From: Bacteroidota bacterium
Lineage (GTDB): Bacteria > Bacteroidota > Bacteroidia > UKL13-3
DNA: 64,000 nt
Direction: 5' to 3'
NCBI GenBank assembly: GCA_030680835.1
Contig: JAUXUD010000057.1
Span: 62,001-126,000, forward strand
Position numbers and translations under genes: made by a program. Shown here piece by piece: positions 42,545 through 51,705 of this stretch; position 1 is the stretch's first letter, and each line of letters opens with the position of its first letter. Under the pieces are notes generated by a model that worked only from the letters and a program-made list of their open reading frames with translations, had not been told where the DNA came from and ran no database searches.

Positions 42545-44338
42545 TTAATGCTGAATGAGGAACTTCATAAGTTGAGTACCTTCACTTCCTTTTACCTGTA
42601 CAAAATAAATTCCGTTTTCTACGGCATCAGTGGCGATTTCAATTTCATTGGAACCTTCAACCACATCCTTATTTTGTAAGATAACAACTTTGCCGTAATA
42701 ATCGTGAATGGTACAACTGATTTGCTGGCTGCTACCCGACTGGTAATACAACTTTAAATTTGAACCTGATGGGTTCGGACCTAATATCAATTGTGGGGGT
42801 GTTTTGAATTTGCTTCCTACCCATTCGCTAAACAAGCCATTGTTTGTGGTGGTTGAGCAAACAGACTGCACCTTCCATTCGTAGTTTGTATTAGGTAAAA
42901 GATTCCCAATTGTTTTTGAGTTTACAGTCCAGAAAGTAGTTGTCCAGTTTAAGCTGTTTAAGGGTTTGTATTTTACATTAAAGCCCATTTTATTACTTGA
43001 ATTCCAGCCTAAGGTAACGTGGCTGAATGAGTGAATAGTTGAACTTAGATTAGTAGGTGCCGGACAAGGATTAGGGGTGCCTCCCAGGGTGGTGAATGTT
43101 TTAAGAGCAGATAATGCACTGGTTATTTCCTTATTGGTTCCTGATGCACCTGCACATACTGTTTGCACCTGATATTGATAAATTGTTCCCGGAGTTAAAT
43201 TATTTAAAATAACATAATTTGTGCTGGTATTTACTGAAGTAAAGTGTTTGTCGGGGGTGATTGTAGCTTTAAAAATAACTTTATAAGCAATTGCACCACT
43301 AACCGGATTCCACATTATTTTGGCACTGTTTGAAGTTATTGCTTTTGCCGATATCTCAGTGGGTACTGCACAGGGTTCTGGATGACTTCCGCCCAAAGTA
43401 ACAAATGGCTTAATGGCAGAAAATGCACTTGTTATAAGCGTGTTGGTTCCTGATTCGCCACAAACCGTTTGTACTTTAAACTCGTAGTTTGTGGCGGGGT
43501 TCAAACCCGAGAGATTTAAATAATTGGTAAGTGTATTTACCGTTGTGGAAGTTGTTGACTTTGTAGATTTGTAAACAACATTATAAGATTTTGCCCCGCT
43601 CACCGGATTCCAGGTTAAGCGTGCTGAGTTTGCTGTAATTTCTTTCGCAAGTAAATCTACCGGAACGGCACAGGGATGTGTAGTGCCCGACAAGGTGCTA
43701 AAAGTTTTAACAGATGAGTAAGCACTTGTAATAACCAATCCTGCATTGCTTCCACCACAAACTGTTTGAACTTTAAATTCATAGAGTGTAGCTGGACTTA
43801 AATTTGTTCTTATTAAGTAATTTACAGTTGTGTTAACTGTTGTATAAGCAACCGATGAATTGGCAACTTTGTACATCACGTTATAAGAAGATGCGCCGCT
43901 TACAGCATTCCAAAATAATTTGGCCGAAGTTGCAGTAATTTCTTTGGCAAGCAATTCAATGGGTACTGCGCAAGGATTTGTAGTGCCTGCTAAAGTGGTA
44001 AATGTAGCCACAGCCGGATTTGAATAAACAACAACACCATTGGATTCACAAACTTTTTGAACCTTTGCCATATAGGTGGTGTTGGCTGTAAGGTTTGCCA
44101 AAGTTGCCGTGCTGGTATTTGTATTTACAAATAAAATGGGCGCGTTTGCAGGTGTTGAAGCCTGATAAGAAATTTTATAACTGCTCACGGTGCTTGTCCC
44201 GCTCCAGCTCAATGTAGCCGATGCAGCAGTTATATTAGCAACCGTAAGTGTGGTGGGTGCCGGGCAAAGAACCTGCCCTGATAAATACATGCATGAAAAA
44301 GCAAAAGAAATAATCAAAGAGTAAATTTTTGTTTTCAT
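42545..44338 (-). CDS. Secreted protein with five Fn3 domains and T9SS type A sorting domain
   Basis: 597 residues. A signal peptide (MKTKIYSLIISFAFSCMYLSG) precedes five fibronectin type III domains of about 95-100 residues. Each opens with a Cys-x-x-Pro motif (CPAPTTL, CAVPIEL, CAVPVDL, CAVPTEI, CPAPTNL) and has a second cysteine in a VC(E/G/A/S) strand, so each probably carries a disulfide. Domains 2 to 4 are very similar (LLAKEITA-type starts and FSTL-type ends), a sign of recent duplication. The C-terminal 75 residues are a type A sorting domain (LGPNPSGSNLKLYY, NGIYFVQV). It is probably an adhesin or binding protein. Confidence 0.88.
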   Translation of the reverse strand: MKTKIYSLIISFAFSCMYLSGQVLCPAPTTLTVANITAASATLSWSGTSTVSSYKISYQASTPANAPILFVNTNTSTATLANLTANTTYMAKVQKVCESNGVVVYSNPAVATFTTLAGTTNPCAVPIELLAKEITATSAKLFWNAVSGASSYNVMYKVANSSVAYTTVNTTVNYLIRTNLSPATLYEFKVQTVCGGSNAGLVITSAYSSVKTFSTLSGTTHPCAVPVDLLAKEITANSARLTWNPVSGAKSYNVVYKSTKSTTSTTVNTLTNYLNLSGLNPATNYEFKVQTVCGESGTNTLITSAFSAIKPFVTLGGSHPEPCAVPTEISAKAITSNSAKIMWNPVSGAIAYKVIFKATITPDKHFTSVNTSTNYVILNNLTPGTIYQYQVQTVCAGASGTNKEITSALSALKTFTTLGGTPNPCPAPTNLSSTIHSFSHVTLGWNSSNKMGFNVKYKPLNSLNWTTTFWTVNSKTIGNLLPNTNYEWKVQSVCSTTTNNGLFSEWVGSKFKTPPQLILGPNPSGSNLKLYYQSGSSQQISCTIHDYYGKVVILQNKDVVEGSNEIEIATDAVENGIYFVQVKGSEGTQLMKFLIQH

Positions 44339-44437
44339 AATGATTGGATTAATCCGATAAAGGTAGTTATAAGTATTTAATAGTCAAGTAAAATTTTGAA
44401 TTTTTAATCCTCTGGGATGATTTGTGTATTTGGTTCA

Positions 44438-44459
44438 GGGCTGACACGTGTGTTAGCCC
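44438..44459. repeat. Small palindrome GGGCTGACAC-GT-GTGTTAGCCC
   Basis: A 10-bp stem with a single G-T wobble (44438-44447 with 44450-44459) upstream of fabG. It is probably another dispersed palindromic repeat. Confidence 0.7.
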
Positions 44460-44501
44460 CGTACAATTAAGTCGGCCCGTATATAATTATGTTTTTGTGG
44501 T

Positions 44502-44509
44502 TATATTTG
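44502..44509 (+). promoter_or_regulatory. Possible -7 element of the fabG promoter
   Basis: TATATTTG matches the Bacteroidota consensus TAnnTTTG exactly and lies 20 bp before the fabG ATG. No -33 TTTG at the right spacing was found. Confidence 0.35.
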
Positions 44510-44529
44510 CTCAAATATTATTTTATATG

Positions 44530-45273
44530 ATGAACCTAAAGGGCAAAACGGCAATAGTTACAGGTGCTTCGCGCGGAATTGGAAAGGGAATTGCGTTAAA
44601 ACTGGCTCAGGCTGGAGCCAATATCGCATTTACCTATGTGAGTTCGGTTGAAAAGGCACTGGCATTTGAAACGGAATTAATCACCCTGGGTATCAAAGCA
44701 AAGGGGTATCAAAGCAATGCCGCCGAATTTGCTTCGGCCGAAAAATTAACAGAAGAAGTGGTAAAAGAATTTGGAACCATTGATATACTGGTGAACAATG
44801 CAGGCATTACCCGCGATAATCTGATGATGCGTATCAACGAACAAATGTGGGATGAAGTGCTGGATACTAATTTAAAATCGGCATTTGCCATGACCAAAGC
44901 CGTTATGCGGCCCATGATGAAAGCGCGGTCGGGTTCCATTATCAATATTACCTCCGTTGTTGGTTTAACGGGCAATGCCGGACAAACAAATTATGCTGCA
45001 TCAAAAGCAGGAATGATCGGGCTTACCAAATCGGTTGCTAAAGAACTCGGTTCACGCAATATACGCTGCAATGCCATTGCACCGGGTTTTATTGAAACCG
45101 AAATGACCGAAACGCTGAGTGATGAAACTCGTGCTGAATGGGTAAAAGGCATCGCTTTGAAAAGAGGCGGCAGTCCCGAAGATGTTGCCAACTGCGTTTT
45201 GTTTCTGGCCAGTGAGGCTTCGTCATATATCAGCGGACAAACATTAAACGTTTGTGGGGGTATGGTAATGTAA
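44530..45273 (+). CDS. fabG: 3-oxoacyl-[acyl-carrier-protein] reductase
   Basis: 247 residues from the second of two adjacent ATGs (44527 or 44530), which gives the normal family length; the longer upstream frame is not conserved. The Rossmann motif TGASRGIGKG is near 11-20. NNAG (about 86-89) and the catalytic Ser (ITSVVGLTGN), Tyr and Lys (NYAASKAGM) follow, then the C-terminal YISGQTLNVCGGMVM. It reduces beta-ketoacyl-ACP with NADPH in fatty acid synthesis. It is not grouped with other fab genes here. Confidence 0.94.
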   Translation: MNLKGKTAIVTGASRGIGKGIALKLAQAGANIAFTYVSSVEKALAFETELITLGIKAKGYQSNAAEFASAEKLTEEVVKEFGTIDILVNNAGITRDNLMMRINEQMWDEVLDTNLKSAFAMTKAVMRPMMKARSGSIINITSVVGLTGNAGQTNYAASKAGMIGLTKSVAKELGSRNIRCNAIAPGFIETEMTETLSDETRAEWVKGIALKRGGSPEDVANCVLFLASEASSYISGQTLNVCGGMVM

Positions 45274-45319
45274 TACCCCAATAAACGATCTATGTTAAAC
45301 CTACCTTTAAATAAATTTA

Positions 45320-47404
45320 ATGAGCTTTAGTGTAAATTATCCCTGGTTATTAATGCTAGCCAGCCTTGTACTGGCAACTGGCGGAAGCTTTTTTTTATAT
45401 TATAATAATCCCTTAAAAATAACAAACAGGTATGTCAGGCTTGCATTATACATGCTCAGATTTACACTGATTTTTTTTCTGTGTTTTTTGTTATTGGGCC
45501 CGCTGTTTAAATTTATCAGTCAAAAAACAGAAAAGCCCATAGTTGTACTTGCGCTCGATAATAGTCAGTCGATTATAAACAACAAAGATTTGGCTTATTA
45601 TAAGGATACATTTTTAAAAGAAATAGAAAAACTTAAACAACAACTCGCCAAAAAATATGACCTGCAATTAATTACTTTTGGCCAAACACAAACTCCAAAC
45701 GGTACGCTCAGCTATAACGAAAAGCAAAGCAATATTTCTGATGCTTTGAATTCGGTTCAGAACAAAAATTACAATTTAAATTTAGCAGCCGTTATTTTGG
45801 CCAGTGATGGCATATACAACCGGGGCAGCAATCCCCTGTATGCCGAAAATAAATCAAAAAGTATTATTTACACCATTGCCCTTGGCGATACGCTACAGAG
45901 AAGAGATGCACTGATAAAACAGGTAAAGTACAATCAGTTGGTATATGCAGGTAATGCTTTTGAAACTGAGGTTGAACTCAAGTCGTTTTTTTGTAATAAT
46001 GAAAGCCTTGTACTATCGGTAAGTGAAAACGGAAAATTGATTACAAGCCGGCAAATAAAAGTGAACAGCAATTCGTTTTTTGCGGGAGTTCCGGTTACTT
46101 TGCCTGCAGCACAGGAAGGACTGCATGTTTATAGCATCTCAATACAAAAGTTGAATAACGAAATAAGTTACGTAAATAATGAAGCCCGCATTCAGGTGAA
46201 TGTGATTAAGACCAAACAAAAAATATTTTTACTGGCCCAAACGCCGCATCCTGATGTTTCGGCGATTCGCCAATGTTTGGCATCAAATCTCAATTACGAG
46301 GTAAAATTTTCCCTGCTCAGTGATTATAACAATGAGTGGATGGATGAAGCTAGCTTGTTTATCTTACATCAGTTACCGGGATTAAGGGGTGAGGGCTACA
46401 ATCTGGTTGCACAGCTTAATAAAAAAAACATGCCTGTATTTTTTATTATTGGCAGGCAAAGTGGTTTAAATGTATTGGCGCAATTGTCGGCATTGCAGGT
46501 TGCAGGCCCTCCCGAAAATTTTAATGAGGCACAGAGTTATTACAATCCGAATTTTAATTTGTTTCAGCCCGAACCAAACCAGCAGGAAATGTTTGGCAAA
46601 CTGGCTCCTTTAATAACGCCCTATGGAACTTATAAAATTCCGAACGATGCTGCAATATTTATGTATCAGCAAATAGGTTATGTAAAAACCACTGCACCGC
46701 TTTTATTTTTTTCGCAAAGCAAGGGCGTTCAGAGTGCTTATTTTTGCGGCGAAGGATTTTGGCGCTGGCACCTGCAGGATTTTATGTTAAACGGGAATCA
46801 TGAATTCACGCAAAGCCTGCTGAATAAAACCATACGTCTTGTGGCCGGTAAAAATGATAAAAGCAGGTTCAGGGTAAATACGGCAAAAAATATCTTTGAT
46901 GAAAATGAACCGGTTCAGGTTGAAGTTGAATTGTATAATGATGCCTATGAATTAATCAATGAACCGGAAGTTTCAATTGTATTCCTCAATGAGAACGGAA
47001 AAAAATACGCTTACAATTTTAGCAAAACGGAAAAGGCGTATCAGCTGGAAACCGGCAATTTGCCTCCGGGCATTTATCAATATGAAGCAAAAGTATCGGG
47101 CAGTAATAAATATGAGAAAAAAACCGGAAAGTTTACCGTAAGTGCTTTACAGGCCGAATTTTTACAAACCCGGGCCGATCATCAGCTCTTGTATAACCTG
47201 GCCGAACAAAATGGAGGCAGCATGTTTTACCCGCATCAGCTGGATGATTTGTATAAGGAGTTAACAAAGAATGAAAATATCAAACCTGTAATTTTTGAAC
47301 AAAATGAAGTGAAAGAGCTGATGCACCAAAAATGGATTTTCGCATTGCTTATACTAATGATGAGCAGTGAATGGTTCATCCGAAAATGGAATGGTTTTAT
47401 TTAG
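45320..47404 (+). CDS. Membrane protein with VWA-like domain
   Basis: 694 residues. Two N-terminal helices (WLLMLASLVLATGGSFFLYY, LALYMLRFTLIFFLCFLLLG) and one C-terminal helix (WIFALLILMMSSEWFIRKW) bracket a large periplasmic region. Residues about 73-185 resemble a von Willebrand A fold: VVLALDNSQSI stands where a MIDAS DxSxS would be, and ILASDGIYNRG follows. The central part (about 290-480) resembles a glutamine-amidotransferase-like module found in this family of Bacteroidota membrane proteins, without a catalytic triad that I can see. It may work with BatA/Aer-type or peptidoglycan-related machinery. Function unknown. The stop overlaps the convergent glycosyltransferase by 8 bp. Confidence 0.72.
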   Translation: MSFSVNYPWLLMLASLVLATGGSFFLYYNNPLKITNRYVRLALYMLRFTLIFFLCFLLLGPLFKFISQKTEKPIVVLALDNSQSIINNKDLAYYKDTFLKEIEKLKQQLAKKYDLQLITFGQTQTPNGTLSYNEKQSNISDALNSVQNKNYNLNLAAVILASDGIYNRGSNPLYAENKSKSIIYTIALGDTLQRRDALIKQVKYNQLVYAGNAFETEVELKSFFCNNESLVLSVSENGKLITSRQIKVNSNSFFAGVPVTLPAAQEGLHVYSISIQKLNNEISYVNNEARIQVNVIKTKQKIFLLAQTPHPDVSAIRQCLASNLNYEVKFSLLSDYNNEWMDEASLFILHQLPGLRGEGYNLVAQLNKKNMPVFFIIGRQSGLNVLAQLSALQVAGPPENFNEAQSYYNPNFNLFQPEPNQQEMFGKLAPLITPYGTYKIPNDAAIFMYQQIGYVKTTAPLLFFSQSKGVQSAYFCGEGFWRWHLQDFMLNGNHEFTQSLLNKTIRLVAGKNDKSRFRVNTAKNIFDENEPVQVEVELYNDAYELINEPEVSIVFLNENGKKYAYNFSKTEKAYQLETGNLPPGIYQYEAKVSGSNKYEKKTGKFTVSALQAEFLQTRADHQLLYNLAEQNGGSMFYPHQLDDLYKELTKNENIKPVIFEQNEVKELMHQKWIFALLILMMSSEWFIRKWNGFI

Positions 47405-48629
47405 AGTCAACAAAATTTTCTATGATTCCTTCGAGCTTTTTGATACGCATTCTCCACGAATTGTCTTTGGCAACCTGCATTCTTTTTGCCAGTTGCTCCT
47501 GCGGATTTTCTTTCAATGCTTTTTTAATGCATTCAATAAATTGTTCATGTGTATCGGCCAAATAAATTACATCGGCAAACGCTGCGATGTCTTTGCTAAA
47601 ATTACTGGAAACACAAGGAATTCCGGCAGCCAGGTATTCATTAATTTTTAGCGGATAAATACCCGCGGTAAGCGAATTGCTTTTATATGGAATAACTGCC
47701 ACTTTACTGTATTTTAAATAAGCCGGTAATTGTTCTATTAGCCTTGAACCGATAAAGTGTAAATTGGAAATCTTATCCAGACCATATTTATGCAGGTCTG
47801 ATTCTACATAAGTTCCAACAAACAAAATTTCATAATCTGTAAACGCTTCGGTAATTTTCTTTACCAGTTCATGATCGAGTCGTAAGTCGCTGTAGTGCCC
47901 GGTATAAATAATTACGGGTTTGGTAAAATCATAAAATTCAGCGGGCTTTTCAAAAGGTTTGTTTATGGCGTTTTCAAAGGTATCATAGTCGGCCGCATTG
48001 GCAAGTAAATGTACTTCTCTGTGGTGTGCCCATGCATGCCGCTCACACAATTTGGTTGAGGTTCCAATGGCAATATCGCAGCCTTTCATGGCAATTTCTT
48101 CTGCATGTATTCCGTGTCTGGCTATATAGGGTTCTTCACTTATTTCATCGAGCGACTGGTATATACTGGCCAAAGGCCGGGGCTTGATAAACGCCGGCAC
48201 GTACGGACACAAAACCGGATGAAACGAATTGAAAAAGATATAGTTTTTAACCTGATAATCTTTAATGATTTGTTTGATTACCCGGTTAACAACATAGTTA
48301 TTGTATCTGTTGAGCCAGTTATAGATTTTACCTTCTGGCAGAAAATTGAGCGGAAGCGAAATCAAGGGGGTAACCTGAATAAAACTGCATTGTTCAAACT
48401 GAATGGTATGGTATATATCCCTGCCCAAAAACAGGGCTTTTAGTTTTCTTTTAAAAGCCGGGTTGCGCCATTCGTGTTTAACATCCTTGAAACTGTACGG
48501 ACGATCGATATAAAAAACCCGGTTGCTTTTAGCCCATTCTTTGGCCCAGGCAACTGAAACAGAAGAAAGGGTATAATCACTTCGTGTCAGTCCAAACATA
48601 AATACATCATAAGGGGGCAACATACGCAC
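47397..48629 (-). CDS. Glycosyltransferase (GT-B type), paralogue A
   Basis: 410 residues. The fold is GT-B-like: an N-terminal half with YDVFMFGLTRSD and NRVFYIDRPYSFKDV, then a C-terminal half with VIIYTGHYSDLRLDHELV, FVGTYVES, HFIGSR and KINEYLAAGIPCVSS, the nucleotide-sugar binding region of GT1/GT4 enzymes. It is clearly paralogous to its upstream neighbour (same opening motif, same RPYSF/RPFSI, same EYLA-G-P-V). The start is 3 bp after the neighbour's stop. Donor and acceptor are unknown. Confidence 0.82.
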   Translation of the reverse strand: MRMLPPYDVFMFGLTRSDYTLSSVSVAWAKEWAKSNRVFYIDRPYSFKDVKHEWRNPAFKRKLKALFLGRDIYHTIQFEQCSFIQVTPLISLPLNFLPEGKIYNWLNRYNNYVVNRVIKQIIKDYQVKNYIFFNSFHPVLCPYVPAFIKPRPLASIYQSLDEISEEPYIARHGIHAEEIAMKGCDIAIGTSTKLCERHAWAHHREVHLLANAADYDTFENAINKPFEKPAEFYDFTKPVIIYTGHYSDLRLDHELVKKITEAFTDYEILFVGTYVESDLHKYGLDKISNLHFIGSRLIEQLPAYLKYSKVAVIPYKSNSLTAGIYPLKINEYLAAGIPCVSSNFSKDIAAFADVIYLADTHEQFIECIKKALKENPQEQLAKRMQVAKDNSWRMRIKKLEGIIENFVDSK

Positions 48630-48632
48630 TGA

Positions 48633-49856
48633 TTAATTTGAGGTGATACGTTTCGTAAAAATATTTTCCATATGTTCAACGCGCCGTTTCCATGTATTTT
48701 TTGCAGCGGTTTCAAAGCGGGTATTCTTTAAATTTTCATTGTCGTTATCCATGGCTATCTGAATACTGTCAATAAATTCGTCATAGGTATCGGCTATATA
48801 TATGATTTCTGAAAACCCATCCAGGTCCTCACTGAAATGGGTAGTAACAACAGGCTTTCCCATAGCCAGATATTCATTTAATTTTAAGGGATACACACTT
48901 TTATTGAGTTCATTACATAAGTAGGGTATTATGGTAACATTCGCTGTATTTAAGTAGCCCGGCATCGATTCATACCTTCTGTTTCCCAGAATAATGAGGT
49001 TACTGATATGCTCAAGTCTGTAATTCAACAAGTCCCTTTCTTCGTAGGTACCAACCATTACCACCAAATAATGGGGATAGGTTTCGCATATCAGTTTTAA
49101 CAACTGGTAATCGATGCGTATAGCACTCAGGTACCCGCAAAACATAATTATTTTTGTATCCCCAATGTTTAACAGATCATAGGGTTTTTGAACAGAATGC
49201 ACCCGGGCCGCTTCATAAAATTCATAATCTACTCCATTCGGAATATAATGAATGTTTGATTTTTGCGAGATGAGTCTTTTAAACTGAAACCTCGAACTTA
49301 CCAGTACAAAATCAGCAAACTCCAGCGCTTTTTCTTCGCCTGCAACTCCATGTTTGGATACATATTTGGAAAGTCTGATATTATTGGTAATATAATAAAT
49401 ATTGGCAAGGGGTTTGGGGCGAATATTAGTTAATACAGGTAAAAGAGCCGGGTTAAAATAATTGATATATATATAATTTTTGATTCCAAATTTCGCAATC
49501 ATTTTTCTGATACAAGCCTTAACCACCCATTGGTTAAACCTGTTAAAAAAATTAAACACAAAACCTTTTGGTAAAAAATTAAGCGGTAAACAAAGTCCGG
49601 GAATTGCCACGGTAAAGTTTGAATAACCTGTATTTACACTGATAAAGGGTTTATGCCTGAATAATATGGCATTGATTCTTTTTTTCAGATCAAAAGTTTC
49701 ATAATCATTAAACAGATCCTTGATTGAAAAAGGTCTGTCGACAAAAAACACCCGGTGATGGCGGCTAAATTCTTTTGCAAATGCCAGGGAAGAACCCGAC
49801 ATGGGGTGATCCCAGCGAGTAAGAGAAAAGATAATTATATCGTAATCGGCGTTCAT
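48633..49856 (-). CDS. Glycosyltransferase (GT-B type), paralogue B
   Basis: 407 residues, paralogous to the downstream gene over its full length: [75 protein letters not shown]. It overlaps tdk by 4 bp, so tdk, paralogue B and paralogue A form one transcript in this order. The pair probably adds successive sugars to a surface glycan, as tandem duplicates often do; this is inference. Confidence 0.82.
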   Translation of the reverse strand: MNADYDIIIFSLTRWDHPMSGSSLAFAKEFSRHHRVFFVDRPFSIKDLFNDYETFDLKKRINAILFRHKPFISVNTGYSNFTVAIPGLCLPLNFLPKGFVFNFFNRFNQWVVKACIRKMIAKFGIKNYIYINYFNPALLPVLTNIRPKPLANIYYITNNIRLSKYVSKHGVAGEEKALEFADFVLVSSRFQFKRLISQKSNIHYIPNGVDYEFYEAARVHSVQKPYDLLNIGDTKIIMFCGYLSAIRIDYQLLKLICETYPHYLVVMVGTYEERDLLNYRLEHISNLIILGNRRYESMPGYLNTANVTIIPYLCNELNKSVYPLKLNEYLAMGKPVVTTHFSEDLDGFSEIIYIADTYDEFIDSIQIAMDNDNENLKNTRFETAAKNTWKRRVEHMENIFTKRITSN

Positions 49857-50449
49857 AATTCCTTTTGCATACCCAGGTTAAAACAATTCCGGCAACGTGC
49901 ATCATAGGTATCTTTTTCACCCAGCATTATGAGGTTGTTATTTTGCACTTTTCTAAAGGTATGGGTTGCCAGATCACCGCAAATTACACAAATTGCGTGC
50001 ACCTTGGTAACATATTCTGCAACCGCCATTAACCGGGGCATCATGCCAAAAGGTTTCCCCAGGTAATCCATATCCAATCCGGCCACTATAACCCTGATGC
50101 CCTGTTCCGCCAGTTTTTCGCAAACATAAACCAGCTGGTCGTCAAAAAACTGGGCCTCGTCAATTCCTACCACATCTGCATCATTAGCCATTAAAAGAAT
50201 ATTTAATGAACTCGAAACCGGTGTTGAAGGAATTGCGTTTTCATTGTGTGATACTACGTTTACTTCATCATACCTTGTATCCAGGGCCGGTTTAAAAATC
50301 TCTATTTTCTGGTTTGCAATTTTTGCCCGCTTTATCCTGCGTATCAGTTCTTCTGTTTTTCCCGAAAACATGGAACCGCATACCACTTCTATCCATCCTT
50401 TTCGCTGATGTGGGTGGTATCGCGGTTCAATAAACATTTCTTCGGACAT
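49853..50449 (-). CDS. tdk: Thymidine kinase, TK1 type
   Basis: 198 residues. The P-loop GSMFSGKT is at 25-32, the lasso and catalytic glutamate in [10 protein letters not shown], and the zinc cysteines in CVICG and CRNC near the C-terminus. The length is normal. The enzyme phosphorylates thymidine in the salvage pathway, complementing thyA elsewhere in the window. It heads an operon with two glycosyltransferases, probably by chance of position. Confidence 0.95.
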   Translation of the reverse strand: MSEEMFIEPRYHPHQRKGWIEVVCGSMFSGKTEELIRRIKRAKIANQKIEIFKPALDTRYDEVNVVSHNENAIPSTPVSSSLNILLMANDADVVGIDEAQFFDDQLVYVCEKLAEQGIRVIVAGLDMDYLGKPFGMMPRLMAVAEYVTKVHAICVICGDLATHTFRKVQNNNLIMLGEKDTYDARCRNCFNLGMQKEL

Positions 50450-50549
50450 AAGTGTGCTTTTAAGTATGCTAATTTGTCAACTAATATCTAAAATTGTTGA
50501 TTAATCTTTGTTAAGAATTCTCAAATTTGCATCAATAATACCTAAAGTC

Positions 50550-51452
50550 ATGAATTCCTTACAATTAGTTAGTAAAATAAAATCAAAAGCTGACGATATA
50601 AATCAAAATATTCGTCAGATTCTGGATCCGGGTCTCAGTTTGACCAGCATAGAAAAGGAATTATTGAAAAAACAATGTCTCGATTTGTACGAACTTTTAA
50701 TGAAACTTAAAAGTGAATCTGACGAATTGGAAGAAAAATTGGCTGCTAAATTACCTCTTGCAGAAATTCAAAAACCGCTTGAAAAACCACTTTCGGATCT
50801 TCCAAAAAACATTGAATCCATTCGCGTTGAAAATACTGTAATTACCGAAAAACCATTACAAGTTGACAGTTTTAAAGAAGTTATGAGCTGGGCTGAACAT
50901 CATGAAGAAACATTGGATTCAATAGAACAAAAAGTAGAATTAAACATTGAAGCCCACATTGAAATTGAAAATGAAACGATTTCGGATACAAAAATCCAAA
51001 ACACGGAACCGTCCATAGATATCAACTTTGAAAAAGCACTGGAAAACAAACGGATTCAATACACGGTGATGCCCGATTCCGACAACAACCGGAATGAAGA
51101 AGCCAAACCTGCGATTCTCAATGCGGTTTTAATAGAAAAAGAAATCAGTTATAATGAACGGATTGCACAAAAAATTCAGGCAAATCCGGTTCCATTAGCT
51201 GACAAAACCATTGAAGCCCCGATTGATAATTTAAAGACTGCTATTAACCTCAACAAGAAAATTGCATTTGTAAACGAATTGTTTAAGGAAAATGTAGTTG
51301 AGTATGCAAAAGCAATTGATAAAATGAACAATGCAGAAGATCGTACCTATGCACTACAGATTTTTAATGAACTCAAACAATTTTATCAATGGCAACATTC
51401 AAATGAGTTGGTTCAGGAATTGGAAAAAATGGTAAAACGCAGGTATATGTAA
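50550..51452 (+). CDS. Hypothetical acidic coiled-coil protein
   Basis: 300 residues from the ATG at 50550 (MNSLQLVSKIKSKADDINQN). The N-terminal 75 residues are helical with a likely coiled coil (LLKKQCLDLYELLMKLKSESDELEEKLA). A long acidic, low-complexity middle follows. The conserved-looking C-terminal domain of about 70 residues (AINLNKKIAFVNELFKENVVEYAKAIDKMN, then ALQIFNEL) resembles a module found at the end of many Bacteroidota hypothetical proteins. No signal peptide or membrane segment is visible, so it is probably cytoplasmic. Function unknown. Confidence 0.65.
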   Translation: MNSLQLVSKIKSKADDINQNIRQILDPGLSLTSIEKELLKKQCLDLYELLMKLKSESDELEEKLAAKLPLAEIQKPLEKPLSDLPKNIESIRVENTVITEKPLQVDSFKEVMSWAEHHEETLDSIEQKVELNIEAHIEIENETISDTKIQNTEPSIDINFEKALENKRIQYTVMPDSDNNRNEEAKPAILNAVLIEKEISYNERIAQKIQANPVPLADKTIEAPIDNLKTAINLNKKIAFVNELFKENVVEYAKAIDKMNNAEDRTYALQIFNELKQFYQWQHSNELVQELEKMVKRRYM

Positions 51453-51488
51453 ATGTACGCTTGCCTGCCGTAACTTTAGTGAAGGCAG

Positions 51489-51649
51489 GATGTACGATGT
51501 ACGATGTACGATGTATGATGTACAATGTACGATGTACGATGTACAATGTACGATGTACGATGTATGATGTATGATATACGATGTACGATGTATGATGTAC
51601 GATGTACGATGTATGATGTACGATTTAGATTTTAGGATTTAGGATTTAA
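51489..51649. repeat. Heptad array GATGTAC (19 copies) changing to GATTTAG (4 copies)
   Basis: Nineteen units of GATGTAC and its variants (51489-51621) run in phase into GATTTAG, ATTTTAG, GATTTAG, GATTTAA (51622-51649). The change of unit without loss of the 7-bp phase suggests the period itself is maintained. Confidence 0.92.
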
Positions 51650-51652
51650 AAC

Positions 51653-51688
51653 AAAAAAGCCCATCACGAAAATCGTGATGGGCTTTTT
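51653..51688. terminator. Bidirectional intrinsic terminator
   Basis: AAAAAA, then stem GCCCATCACGA (51659-51669), loop AAA, stem TCGTGATGGGC (51673-51683), then TTTTT. A strong terminator, downstream of the hypothetical gene on the plus strand and of the giant CHU_C gene on the minus strand. Confidence 0.95.
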
Positions 51689-51705
51689 GTTGTTATGCCG
51701 GGTAT

